From: RHKX01 sp963784885
GTDB lineage: Bacteria; Actinomycetota; Thermoleophilia; Solirubrobacterales; 70-9
Reading direction: 5' to 3'
DNA length: 64,000 nucleotides
Assembly: GCA_963784885.1 (NCBI GenBank)
Contig: CAWATA010000007.1
Coordinates: 151,741 to 215,740, forward strand
Below, one piece after another: positions 52,888 to 60,923 of this stretch (its first letter is position 1; each line of letters starts with the position of its first letter). The notes under the pieces are model-generated. The model saw only the letters and a list, made by a program, of their open reading frames with translations. It ran no database searches and was not told where the DNA came from. Made by a program: the position numbers and the translations under genes.

Positions 52888-54870
52888 GTGCCCCGCAGCG
52901 CCGGCCTGACGATCGCCCAGGTGTCCCCCTACTCGTGGGAGGGTCACCACGAGGTCAACTCCTACGTCGTCGGCGCCGCCGCCGAACTGAAGGCCCGTGG
53001 CCATCGCGTCGTCGTCGCCGCGCCGGGCGGCACTCGCGCCGACCTCCGGCGCTCGCAGGAGGCGATCGACCGCACGCGCGGCGACGGTGCCGCGGTCTTC
53101 GGCTCCGGCTGGGACGGCAAGCGCGTCGGCGAGGACGGACCGGCGGTGCTCTCCGCAGGCGCCGCCTTCAAGCTGCCGGCCGGAGGCCGGCCCCGGCCGG
53201 CTCCGCTGCCCGTCGACATCTCGCGATCGCTCGACGGCCTGCTGAGCGCGATCGATTTCGACATCGTTCACGTCCACGACCCCTTCGCGCCGAGCGTCGC
53301 ATCGGCGGCGCTCCGCCACTCCCGGGCGCTGAACGCAGCGACGTTCCACCTGCCGACCGAGCGGACCCTGTCGACTCAGGTCGCCCGGCCTCTGGTCGAG
53401 ATCTTCTTCGGACGCCTCGACGCGCGAATGGTCGCCGGCCGGAGCACCGGCGAGCTTCTCGACCGGTTCTTCCCCGGCAGCTACGAGGTCGTGCCACCCG
53501 CCGTCGAGGTCGCCGCCGCCGCCGACGAGTCGGCGCGACCGCTGCGGATCGCCTACTGCGCCCGCGAGGAGCGCGGGGCGCTGCGGATCCTCCTGCGGGC
53601 GTTGCGCAGGCTGCCGCTCGACCTCGAGTGGGAGGCCGATGTCTGGATCGAGGACAGTTCGATCCAGGCTCCCCGTCTCAACAGCCGCCTCCGCGAGCGG
53701 GTGCGGATCCTCCGGCCGGGTGAGATCGAAGCCGAGGACGTGATCGCGCGATCCGACGTCGTGGTCGCGGCCTCCGGCGGCCCGCAGCCGGCGCCGAGCC
53801 TGATCTTCGGAGCGTTTGCCGCCGGCGCCGTACCGGTGGTCGCCCAGATCGACCCCTACGAGGAGCTGGTCGACGACGGCGCCGGCGAGGCCGGGCTGGT
53901 GTTCCCGCCCGGCGACTCGCTGACCCTCGCGGGCCAACTCGAGCGGCTCATCCGCGACCCGGAGCTCCGGAAGCGGATTGCGGCGGCCGGCGTCGGCTCG
54001 GCGCGCTCCTTCGGCGATCTCACCGACGAGCTCGAGCGTGTCTACCGGCGGATCGCAGCGCGGCGCCACGAGCCGGACGGCAAGCCGGAGGTCTGGAAGC
54101 GGATCGCGCGACGCCGGACGATCGACTGTGACCTGCACATGCACACCGACCACTCCAACGACTGCGCTACGCCGGTCGAGGTGCTCCTCGAGACGGCGAA
54201 GGACCGCGGCATGGGTGCGATCGCCGTCACCGATCACAACGAGATCTCGGGGGCGCTCGCGGCACGTGATGCGGCCGAGCGCGACGGTGGCATCAAGGTG
54301 ATCGTCGGCGAGGAGGTGAAGACGGCCGAGCAGGGCGAGGTGATCGGGCTGTTCCTCGAGGAGAAGATCGACCGCGGGATGACGATGGCCGAGACGGTCG
54401 CCGAGATCCGCCGCCAGGGTGGACTGGTCTACGTCCCGCACCCCTTCGACCGCCTCCACTCCGTGCCCGACTACGAGCACCTGCTCGCGATGGTCGAGGA
54501 GATCGACATCCTCGAGGTGTTCAACCCGCGGGTCGCCTTCAGCGCCTTCAACGAGGAGGCCGAGCGGTTCGCTGCCAAGTACCGGATCGTCCCCGGCGCC
54601 GGCTCCGACGGCCACGTCGCCCAGGCGCTCGGCAGCGTCCGGATCCGTCTCCACGATTTCGACGGTCCCGAGGAGTTCCTCGAGGCGATGCGAAACGCCG
54701 ACATCGTCCGCAAGCACAAGAACCTGGTCTACGTCCAGGCGTTGAAGTGGATGCAGGCCGCGAGCGGGCAGGCCGGGGGCCGCAAGGCGGTTGCCGACCC
54801 CCAGCCGGTCAAGGGCGGGCGCCGGGCCGAGGCGCGGCGGCGGCGGGTGGGCGCCCGCGGCAAGAGTTGA
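52888..54870 (+). CDS. Fusion of a GT4-like glycosyltransferase and a PHP-domain phosphoesterase
   Basis: 660 residues from GTG 52888, with TATCCT six bases before it. Residues 1 to about 400 form a glycosyltransferase: TIAQVSPYSWEGHHEVNSYV, FDIVHVHDPFAPSVAS, AASGGPQPAPSLIFGAFA, VFPPGDSLTLAGQLERLI. The donor site lacks the usual E-x7-E in clear form. Residues 410-620 are a PHP domain with the metal residues in DCDLHMHTDHSND, AVTDHNEIS, VGEEVKT, YVPHPFD and GAGSDGHVA. The tail is basic. The fold pair suggests a sugar-phosphate or phosphoglycan step. It is divergent from the GMC gene. Confidence 0.85.
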   Translation: MPRSAGLTIAQVSPYSWEGHHEVNSYVVGAAAELKARGHRVVVAAPGGTRADLRRSQEAIDRTRGDGAAVFGSGWDGKRVGEDGPAVLSAGAAFKLPAGGRPRPAPLPVDISRSLDGLLSAIDFDIVHVHDPFAPSVASAALRHSRALNAATFHLPTERTLSTQVARPLVEIFFGRLDARMVAGRSTGELLDRFFPGSYEVVPPAVEVAAAADESARPLRIAYCAREERGALRILLRALRRLPLDLEWEADVWIEDSSIQAPRLNSRLRERVRILRPGEIEAEDVIARSDVVVAASGGPQPAPSLIFGAFAAGAVPVVAQIDPYEELVDDGAGEAGLVFPPGDSLTLAGQLERLIRDPELRKRIAAAGVGSARSFGDLTDELERVYRRIAARRHEPDGKPEVWKRIARRRTIDCDLHMHTDHSNDCATPVEVLLETAKDRGMGAIAVTDHNEISGALAARDAAERDGGIKVIVGEEVKTAEQGEVIGLFLEEKIDRGMTMAETVAEIRRQGGLVYVPHPFDRLHSVPDYEHLLAMVEEIDILEVFNPRVAFSAFNEEAERFAAKYRIVPGAGSDGHVAQALGSVRIRLHDFDGPEEFLEAMRNADIVRKHKNLVYVQALKWMQAASGQAGGRKAVADPQPVKGGRRAEARRRRVGARGKS

Positions 54871-54889
54871 TTCAGAGGGGCATAACGAA

Positions 54890-55540
54890 GTGCAACCGCA
54901 AGGAGAGGGACGGGGGCCGTCAAAAGAGTCCGCCGTGCCGATCACAGAGGACCAGATCAAGGAGAAGTACCTCGAGCGTGCGATTCGCGAGCTGAACCAG
55001 CTCACGCACGAGCTCCAGGATTGCGACGACTGCCCGCGGGGGAACCTGATGCCGGTGCTCGGCTCGGGCCATCCGCAGGCCGACGTGATGCTCCTCAAGC
55101 ATGCGCCGAGCGTCGCCGAGATCGAGGAGGGCGTCGCCTTCTACGGGCGGTCCGGAACCGCGGTGATGAAGTCGCTGAAGCGGCTCGGGATCGACCCGCT
55201 CGTCGTCTACGGGACGCTCTGCGTGAAGTGCCCGCTCTCCGATCCGGCGCTGGCGTCGCCGAACTGCCTCGCCCGGCTCGTCCGCGAGGTGGCGATCGTC
55301 GAGCCCCGATGCATAATCGTGATGGGCGAGCCGGCACTCGAGTGCCTCAACGACGTCAGCATCCCGCTTGCAGCTCCGGTCGAGCCGCTGCCGGGCGAGA
55401 TCCAGCCGCTGACGCCGACGATCGACGTCATCTACACCCCCGACATCGACGAATCCCTCGACGCGGAGGTCCCCAAGCGCGACTTCTGGCGGGCATTCCG
55501 GGCCCTCGGCGAGTGGTACGAGGATCTTCCCCCCTACTGA
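54890..55540 (+). CDS. Uracil-DNA glycosylase superfamily protein (family 4-like, altered active site)
   Basis: 216 residues from GTG 54890 (AGAGGGG eight bases upstream); GTG 54935 is the alternative. Four cysteines in CDDC and CVKCPLSDPALASPNC fit the 4Fe-4S family-4 enzymes, as do FYGRSGTAVMKSLKRLGID and IVMGEPALECL. But the catalytic GEAPG motif is replaced by LKHAPSVAE, and the second motif HPS is absent. It may therefore have a different base choice or no glycosylase activity. It is 19 bases after the glycosyltransferase-PHP gene. Confidence 0.72.
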   Translation: MQPQGEGRGPSKESAVPITEDQIKEKYLERAIRELNQLTHELQDCDDCPRGNLMPVLGSGHPQADVMLLKHAPSVAEIEEGVAFYGRSGTAVMKSLKRLGIDPLVVYGTLCVKCPLSDPALASPNCLARLVREVAIVEPRCIIVMGEPALECLNDVSIPLAAPVEPLPGEIQPLTPTIDVIYTPDIDESLDAEVPKRDFWRAFRALGEWYEDLPPY

Positions 55541-55586
55541 CCCCGCCGCCGGGCTGGGCCCGGCGCGCCGCTACATTTCGCTGTTC

Positions 55587-56009
55587 ATGCGCGCGGTCGA
55601 GCAGCTGGTCTCCTTCGTCGCCACGGTCATCGCGGCGATCCTCATCGGCTTCGGCGTGCCGCTCGCCTGGGTCTGGATCGGCTCGCAGCTGCAGACCGCA
55701 TCGGGCGCAAGCACCGTCAACTTCTCGGTCGCGATGGTGATCCTGTTCGGGATCATCATCACCTACGTCCTGCTGCTCTACCTCGCCGGAATCGCGATGG
55801 CCTTCTTCGGGCCCCGCGAGAGCGCCGGCGCCGTCCCGCCGCGCGCGCGAGCGCCCTGGATGAAGGGCATGACCGACACCCGTGAGCTCCGGCGCGGCTC
55901 GGCGATGGGCGGGATCGAGCGCCTGTTCGTGGTCACGACGATCATCGTCACCGTGGCCTTCTGGCTCTGGTTCGCGTTCAAGGCGGGCAGCCCGCTGCCG
56001 AGCCAGTAG
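55587..56009 (+). CDS. Small integral membrane protein of unknown function
   Basis: 140 residues, three likely membrane helices (about 8-32 FVATVIAAILIGFGVPLAWVW, 46-72 VAMVILFGIIITYVLLLYLAG, 110-130 LFVVTTIIVTVAFWLWFAF) with a basic loop APWMKGMTDTRELRRG between the last two. No family recognised. TACATT nine bases before the ATG suggests a leaderless transcript. It ends eight bases before repeat copy C. Confidence 0.68.
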   Translation: MRAVEQLVSFVATVIAAILIGFGVPLAWVWIGSQLQTASGASTVNFSVAMVILFGIIITYVLLLYLAGIAMAFFGPRESAGAVPPRARAPWMKGMTDTRELRRGSAMGGIERLFVVTTIIVTVAFWLWFAFKAGSPLPSQ

Positions 56010-56017
56010 AGACCAAT

Positions 56018-56217
56018 CCTGGGAGATCCTCCGGGCTGCGCCCGTCCGGTCTCCCGGGCCGGCTCGGTGAACTGGACGGGATGACATGTGTGTGTCTCCC
56101 AGCCGAGGAGGTTTCAACATGGACTTCCTGCGGCTGGGCCGGCCACATACGTCTTCCCGTCCCCTACCAGCGCGCCGACCGGCGGAAGCGGACGCGCAGC
56201 GGAGCATTCCGCCGGAG
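56018..56217. repeat. Copy C of the dispersed hairpin repeat, fullest composite form
   Basis: Left arm: CCTGGGAGA 56018-56026 with TCTCCCGGG 56050-56058 (one G-T pair). Then ACGGGATGACATGTGTG, the core hairpin CCCAGCCG 56098-56105 and CGGCTGGG 56131-56138, the inverted CACATACGTCTTCCCG, and the right arm CCGGCGGAA 56179-56187 with TTCCGCCGG 56207-56215. The whole is a 200-base imperfect palindrome with nested hairpins. It lies tail to tail between the membrane protein gene and the LLM oxidoreductase stop at 56222. AGGAGG plus ATG inside the core opens a 33-codon frame. Confidence 0.78.
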
Positions 56218-56220
56218 TGA
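56119..56220 (+). CDS. Possible 33-residue ORF inside repeat copy C
   Basis: AGGAGG (56106-56111), seven bases, ATG, then 33 codons (MDFLRLGRPHTSSRP, then RRPAEADAQRSIPPE) and TGA at 56218. The ribosome site is the best in the window, yet the peptide is the arm of the repeat translated, and other copies do not keep the same frame throughout. It may be an accident of the element's sequence; expression is unproven. Confidence 0.25.
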   Translation: MDFLRLGRPHTSSRPLPARRPAEADAQRSIPPE

Positions 56221-56221
56221 A

Positions 56222-57007
56222 CTACCTCGGCGCTGCGGCAGTCGCCACGCGGTCCATGGCCTCGAGCTTGGCGCTCGCGAGGCCGCGGACGACGACGGTG
56301 TCGAGGGCTTCGTAGGCGGCCAGCATCCCGTCGGCGTCGTCGGGGTTCTCGGCGGCGACGCCGACGGTTCCCGGCGGCTGGCCGAGCCGCGCGAACTGCC
56401 GGCGGTAGCCGTCGTGGAGGTCGCGATAGAACCCCTCCTCCTTGGCGAGGCGGGTCTCGGCATCGGCGCCGACCGAGGTGCGGACGTACCCGTAGACGCG
56501 CGGCACCGGCCGGCCGGCCTCGCCCGCGCCCGCCTCGACGTTGGCGCGAGCCTCGGCAGCGTAGGCGGGTGTGACCCAGTTGAAGAAGGCGCCGTCGTAT
56601 CTGGAGCCGGCGAGGGCGCACATCTTCGGGCCCATCGCCGCGAGGACGAGCTTGACCCCCGGGATCGCCTCGCGGAGCTCGTCGTGGGCCTCGCGCATCG
56701 CGGTCAGGGGCTTCTTCGAGAATCCGGCGCCGACCCCGATCAGCAGGCGCGAGCGGTCGAGGCCGAGCGCTTCGATCTGCTCCTCGATCGAGGCGGGCGG
56801 GTTGCGATCGACGGCGAGGACGCCGACGCCGAGCTGCATGGCCGCCGATCCCTCGGCGAACGCCGCGAGTGTCTCGAGGCCACTCGCCGCGGGATGGTCG
56901 TTGGCCCACATCGACGTGTAGCCGAGCTCCTCGCAGCGAGCGGCCAGCGGGGTTGCGACCTCCGGGTCGAGCCCGGCGGCGACGCCGAATCCGCGGGACC
57001 GGCTCAC
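56222..57007 (-). CDS. LLM-class (luciferase-like, F420/flavin) oxidoreductase
   Basis: 261 residues from GTG 57007 (GTGA overlap with the RNA methyltransferase stop). SRGFGVAAGLDPEVATPL, CEELGYTSMWANDHP, LGVGVLAVDRNPP, LIGVGAGFSKKPLTAMRE and GPKMCALAGSRYDGAFFNW are typical of the bacterial luciferase barrel, usually F420-dependent in actinobacteria. The substrate is unknown. It is shorter than the usual 300-350 residues. The stop lies at the end of repeat copy C. Confidence 0.82.
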   Translation of the reverse strand: MSRSRGFGVAAGLDPEVATPLAARCEELGYTSMWANDHPAASGLETLAAFAEGSAAMQLGVGVLAVDRNPPASIEEQIEALGLDRSRLLIGVGAGFSKKPLTAMREAHDELREAIPGVKLVLAAMGPKMCALAGSRYDGAFFNWVTPAYAAEARANVEAGAGEAGRPVPRVYGYVRTSVGADAETRLAKEEGFYRDLHDGYRRQFARLGQPPGTVGVAAENPDDADGMLAAYEALDTVVVRGLASAKLEAMDRVATAAAPR

Positions 57008-58362
57008 CCGTCCACCCGCTCGAGCAGGGCGACGCACTCGATGTGGGGCGTCTGGGGAAACATGTCGACGGGACGCACGCGGGTCAGCCTATAACCGGCG
57101 TCGACCATCTGCCGTGCGTTCGGCGCCATCGTCGTCGGGTTGCAGGAGACGTAGACGATCCGGTCGGCCTCGCACTCGAGGACCCTGCGGACGATCTTCG
57201 CCGACAGCCCCGCACGGGGCGGGTCGATCACGACGACGTCGGGCTTGCCGGCCTCGTCGATCAGGGGCCCGATCCCGAGGCGGGCGTCGGCGACGCGAAA
57301 GTGGGCGTTGCCGACGTGGTTGAGCTCGGCGTTGGCCTCGGCGTCGGTGATCGCCTCCGGCACGCTCTCGATCCCCCAGACCTCACCTGCGTCGGCGGCC
57401 ATCCCGAGCCCGATCGTGCCGATTCCGCAGTAGAGGTCGTAGAGGCGCTCGTCGCCGCCGAGGGACGCGAACTCGCGGGCGACCCCGTAGAGGAGCTCGG
57501 CGGTCTCGGTGTTCGTCTGCAGGAAGGCGGCGGGCGAGACCCGGAGCTCGAGCTCGCCGAGCCGCTCGCGCAGGAACTCCTCGCCGAGAACGCCGGTCGG
57601 GCCGTCGGTGCCGCCCGTCGGGCCGGCGATCACCGTGTGCAGGTCGACGGGGGGTCGGGGGATCTCAGCGGCCGCGGTGACCAGGCGCGTCTGGACCTGT
57701 CCCGTGCGGCGACCCTCGCGGACGATCAGGTTGCGGAGCTCGCCGGCGCCGAAGTCATCGGCGGCGTGAAGCCCGTCCCGCCGCGCCCAGTCGCGGACGG
57801 CGTTGCGGGCGTCGTTGTTGGCGGCCGAGGCGAGCAGGCAGTCCTCGACATCGACGATCCGGTCCCAGCGTCCACGAGCGTGGAAGCCGAGCACCGGGTC
57901 GGCAGGCGGGTCGTCGCTTCCGGGGGCGCCGAACGAGTACTCGAGCTTGTTGCGGTAGCGCCACTGCTCGACGGCGGGGATGATCGGCTCGAGCTCGACG
58001 TCGGTGAACGAGCCGAGTCGTTCGAGCGCCTCAACGACCTGCGCGTGCTTCTGTTCGAGCTGGCGCTCGTATGGGAGGCCCTGCCAGGCGGCACCCGGGC
58101 ACGGCTCGCCGCCGTGGACGCAGCTGTCGGGAATCCGGTCCGGAGAGGCGTCGAGCAGCTCGACGATCGCCGCCTCGGCCCACGACTTCTTCGACTTACC
58201 GACGCGGACGCGAACGCGGTCGCCGGGCAGGCCACCACCGACGAAGATGACGAACCCCCCGTCCGTTCGAGCGACCCCGCGGCCGCCCTGCGCCAGCGAG
58301 TCGATCCGGAGGTCGAGCTCCTGCCCCCGCCGCGGCCTCGCCTGGCCGGCCGGCGCGCTCAG
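57004..58362 (-). CDS. Class I SAM RNA uracil-C5 methyltransferase (TrmA/RlmD type), probable CTG start
   Basis: 452 residues if it starts at CTG 58362, which overlaps the preceding TGA as CTGA. The frame is open from there, but no ATG, GTG or TTG occurs until 57894, which would cut off the TRAM domain (ELDLRIDSLAQGGRGVAR) and cluster region. Catalytic parts: FLQTNTETAE, DLYCGIGTIGLGMA, VVIDPPRAGLSAK and VSCNPTTMAPNA with the catalytic Cys. Cluster cysteines: CVHGGEPC and DCLL are present, but the usual third Cys (CGGC) is missing (CPGAAW). It methylates uridine in tRNA or 23S rRNA. Confidence 0.83.
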   Translation of the reverse strand: MSAPAGQARPRRGQELDLRIDSLAQGGRGVARTDGGFVIFVGGGLPGDRVRVRVGKSKKSWAEAAIVELLDASPDRIPDSCVHGGEPCPGAAWQGLPYERQLEQKHAQVVEALERLGSFTDVELEPIIPAVEQWRYRNKLEYSFGAPGSDDPPADPVLGFHARGRWDRIVDVEDCLLASAANNDARNAVRDWARRDGLHAADDFGAGELRNLIVREGRRTGQVQTRLVTAAAEIPRPPVDLHTVIAGPTGGTDGPTGVLGEEFLRERLGELELRVSPAAFLQTNTETAELLYGVAREFASLGGDERLYDLYCGIGTIGLGMAADAGEVWGIESVPEAITDAEANAELNHVGNAHFRVADARLGIGPLIDEAGKPDVVVIDPPRAGLSAKIVRRVLECEADRIVYVSCNPTTMAPNARQMVDAGYRLTRVRPVDMFPQTPHIECVALLERVDG

Positions 58363-58964
58363 CCGAGCGCCTTGTCGATCTTGCCGAGGATGCTCTTGCG
58401 GGCCTTGTTGTTCTTCTCGTAGGTCCGCACCTTGCGGAGGTCCGGCTTCGAGAGGGCGCCGAGCCGCTTGTTGATCTGGGCGGCGGTCAGCTCGTCGTAC
58501 CCGGTGATCGGGAAGGAGCCGACGCCGGCCTTGCGGCGGACGGTGTCGGCTCGCGCGAGCGGCTCGTCGGCGACGTCGCGCGCCTGGCGGGCGACCTTCC
58601 CGGCCGCGCCCTTGACCTGGCGACGGGCGCTGCTCGTCTGCTTCTCGACCCGTTTGCGCGCGCTCGTCGTGCTCCTCTCGACCTGCTTACGAGCCTGATC
58701 GAGCAGCGCCTCGAGCTCCTTGACCAGCTCCTCGGACTGTTTGCGCCCACGGGAGACGAGCTTCGAGACGAGCTCGTTGGCATCGTCGCGGGTCATCCGG
58801 CCGCGCTTGACGGCATCGTCGACCACCTCCTGGATCCGTTCGCGCGGGAGGGTGACGCTCTTCTCCAGCGCGTCGCGGAACGCCTCGATGTTCTTGTCGG
58901 GCCGTTCCGCCGAACGGGATGCCTTCGGACGGCGGGTGCTCTTCTTGCGGGTGCTGGTGGCCAC
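58359..58964 (-). CDS. Lys/Arg-rich coiled-coil protein with a C-terminal Rho-N/SAP-like motif
   Basis: 201 residues, very basic. The N-terminus is KKSTRRPKASRS, then a helix-rich phasin-like region (30-75: EAFRDALEKSVTLPRERIQ), a long Lys/Arg coiled coil (75-135: QARKQVERSTTSARKRVEKQ), and a C-terminal module with LTAAQINKRLGALSKPDLRK and YEKNNKARKSILGKI. It could bind nucleic acid or coat polymer granules; neither is shown. GTG start with AAGGGA. Its stop overlaps the RNA methyltransferase's CTG. Confidence 0.65.
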   Translation of the reverse strand: MATSTRKKSTRRPKASRSAERPDKNIEAFRDALEKSVTLPRERIQEVVDDAVKRGRMTRDDANELVSKLVSRGRKQSEELVKELEALLDQARKQVERSTTSARKRVEKQTSSARRQVKGAAGKVARQARDVADEPLARADTVRRKAGVGSFPITGYDELTAAQINKRLGALSKPDLRKVRTYEKNNKARKSILGKIDKALG

Positions 58965-59036
58965 GATGTTCCCTTCGTCGCTGCTTGCGGGCTGACGAAA
59001 TATCGCACCGTCAGACGAACTCCGCAGTCGGGCGGA

Positions 59037-59891
59037 CTACTGGGACCGCGCTTGCACGCCCGGGAGGGCGAAGCGAGCGGTGACCGGGGAGTGGTCGGAG
59101 AGGCGGATCGGGAGCGCGCTGCCGGCCCCCTCCGGTGCCGTCGGGTCGGCCACCTCGCGGCGCTCCGGTGGCCACTGGGCCGGAGGCTCGGCGATCTCGA
59201 GCCCGGCGACGAGGAGGTGGTCGATGACCCGCTCGGCCGTCGGCGCGCGGAGGCCGAATTCGTCCTCGAGCCGCTCGAAGACGTGGGAGCTCAGGGCGGG
59301 GCGGAGGTTGAAGTCGCCGCCGAGGAGCAGCGACGATCGGCCGGCCCATTCACGGGCGACGCGGGCGGCGACGATCAGCTCGCGCTCGGCGCTCTCGCGC
59401 CCGGCGCTGGCGTGGAGGTTGGCGACGCAGATGCCGGCGTCGAGGCGGGAGAAGGCCATGACCCGGCGTTCGGGGCGGGTCGCGAGCCGGAGGTGGCGCC
59501 GCTCGGTTATCGGGCCGGCGAGCCGGACCAGCGTCAGGTTGGAGCCGCCCTCCCACGATGCGATCAGGTCGGGGTTACGGTCGGCGAGGAATCCCTGGAG
59601 CCGGCCGGCGCCGGGGATGTTGCGGCTGGTCGGCACGAGGTGGGGAGCGGCCTCGCAGGCAGAGGCCAGGCGCTCGGCCCACCGCGGCGGGCACTCCTGC
59701 AGCAGGGCGACGTCCCAGTCGGCGCCGGCGAGGACCGACTCGAACTGCGCCACGAGGTCGATGTTGACCTGTGCGTGAAGGACGCCCCGCTCGGTGCTCC
59801 CGAGGATCCGCGAGCGCCACGTCAGCAGGTCACGCTCGGGCGGATGGTCGCGGCCGTGGAACAGGTTCCAGCTCAGGGCGCGAACCTCCAT
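59037..59891 (-). CDS. Endonuclease/exonuclease/phosphatase-family protein, cytoplasmic
   Basis: 284 residues, no signal peptide. ALSWNLFHGRDHPP at the N-terminus, LLQECPPRWAERL (metal Glu), CVANLHASAGRES (His), LLGGDFNLRP (Asp/Asn) and RLSDHSPVTARF (Asp-His) give all EEP positions. It could act on DNA ends or phospholipid-like substrates. ATG 59891 is seven bases from GATAAT, a likely -10. It is divergent from argF with 98 bases between. The 72-base gap on its 3' side carries nothing I recognise. Confidence 0.82.
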   Translation of the reverse strand: MEVRALSWNLFHGRDHPPERDLLTWRSRILGSTERGVLHAQVNIDLVAQFESVLAGADWDVALLQECPPRWAERLASACEAAPHLVPTSRNIPGAGRLQGFLADRNPDLIASWEGGSNLTLVRLAGPITERRHLRLATRPERRVMAFSRLDAGICVANLHASAGRESAERELIVAARVAREWAGRSSLLLGGDFNLRPALSSHVFERLEDEFGLRAPTAERVIDHLLVAGLEIAEPPAQWPPERREVADPTAPEGAGSALPIRLSDHSPVTARFALPGVQARSQ

Positions 59892-59989
59892 CCGCCGATT
59901 ATCGGGACGATCGCGGCGGCAGCCTCCATTCGCCCGGGCCGCTTCCGGCGTCCGTGCGGTCCCGCCACCGGTAACGTGCCGCGCCTTCC

Positions 59990-60868
59990 ATGAGCGGCGG
60001 CAGCGACTTCATCACCGGCATCGAGATCGCCGACCGACTCGGCGGGCTGCTCGAGCGCGCCGCCGAGCTCAAGGCGGGGCGCCCGTGGGCCGGCTCCGAC
60101 TCGCTGGCCGGCCACTCGGTCGCGCTGATCTTCGAGCAGCCCTCGACCCGCACTCGGGTCTCGTTCGAGGTCGGGGTCGCCGAGATGGGCGGGACGCCGA
60201 TCGTCCTCCGCGGCGATGAGATGCAGCTCAGCCGGGGCGAGTCGATCGGCGACGTCGGCCGGGTCCTCTCGCGCTACGCCCATGCGATCGTGATCCGCAG
60301 CGGCTCCCACGAGCGGGTTGTCGAGCTCGCCGCGGCCGCCGAGGTACCCGTCGTCAACGCCCTCACCCCCGAGCACCATCCCTGCCAGACGCTCGCCGAC
60401 CTGCAGACGCTGCGCGAGCGGTTCGGGTCCCTCGATGGGCTCCGCATCGCCTTCGTCGGCGACGGCAACAACGTCGCCCGATCGCTGGCGCTGCTCGGTC
60501 CCCGGGCCGGCGTCCGGGTCGTCGTCAGCTCGCCGCCGGGGCTCGAGCTCGAAGACGATGCCGGCGCGGAGCTGATCGCCGACCCCGCTGAGGCGGTTGC
60601 GGGTGCCGACGCCGTCTACACCGACGTCTGGATCAGCATGGGGGAGCCCGACGCCGTCGCCAAGCGCGAGGCGCTGGCCCCCTACCGGGTCGACGAGAAG
60701 CTCCTGGCCGGAGCCTCCGAGCGCGCGATCGTCCTCCACTGCCTCCCCGCCCACCCCGGCGAGGAGATCGCCGCCGACGTTCTCTACGGACCCCGCTCGG
60801 CCGTCTTCGACCAGGCCGAGAACCGCCTCCACGCTCAGAAGGCCCTGCTCGAGTTGCTGGTCGACTAG
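59990..60868 (+). CDS. argF: Ornithine carbamoyltransferase
   Basis: 292 residues, slightly short for the family (usually 300-335). Carbamoyl-phosphate loop EQPSTRTRVSFEVG near residue 50, LSRGESIGDVGRVLSRY, HPCQTLADLQTL near 127, VGDGNNVARSL, and the ornithine site HCLPAHPGEEI near 250. It forms citrulline in arginine synthesis. An aspartate carbamoyltransferase is excluded by HPCQ and HCLP. It stands alone, and tRNA-Glu follows after 55 bases. Confidence 0.94.
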   Translation: MSGGSDFITGIEIADRLGGLLERAAELKAGRPWAGSDSLAGHSVALIFEQPSTRTRVSFEVGVAEMGGTPIVLRGDEMQLSRGESIGDVGRVLSRYAHAIVIRSGSHERVVELAAAAEVPVVNALTPEHHPCQTLADLQTLRERFGSLDGLRIAFVGDGNNVARSLALLGPRAGVRVVVSSPPGLELEDDAGAELIADPAEAVAGADAVYTDVWISMGEPDAVAKREALAPYRVDEKLLAGASERAIVLHCLPAHPGEEIAADVLYGPRSAVFDQAENRLHAQKALLELLVD

Positions 60869-60923
60869 GCCGTCGTCCGGGCGGAGCGAGCCGGCGGCGA
60901 CCTCCTAGACTGCGCCATCCCAC

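Noticed and set aside
55428..56909. 493-codon minus-strand frame across repeat copy C
   Set aside because: It crosses the UDG, membrane protein and LLM genes in other frames and has no protein motif.
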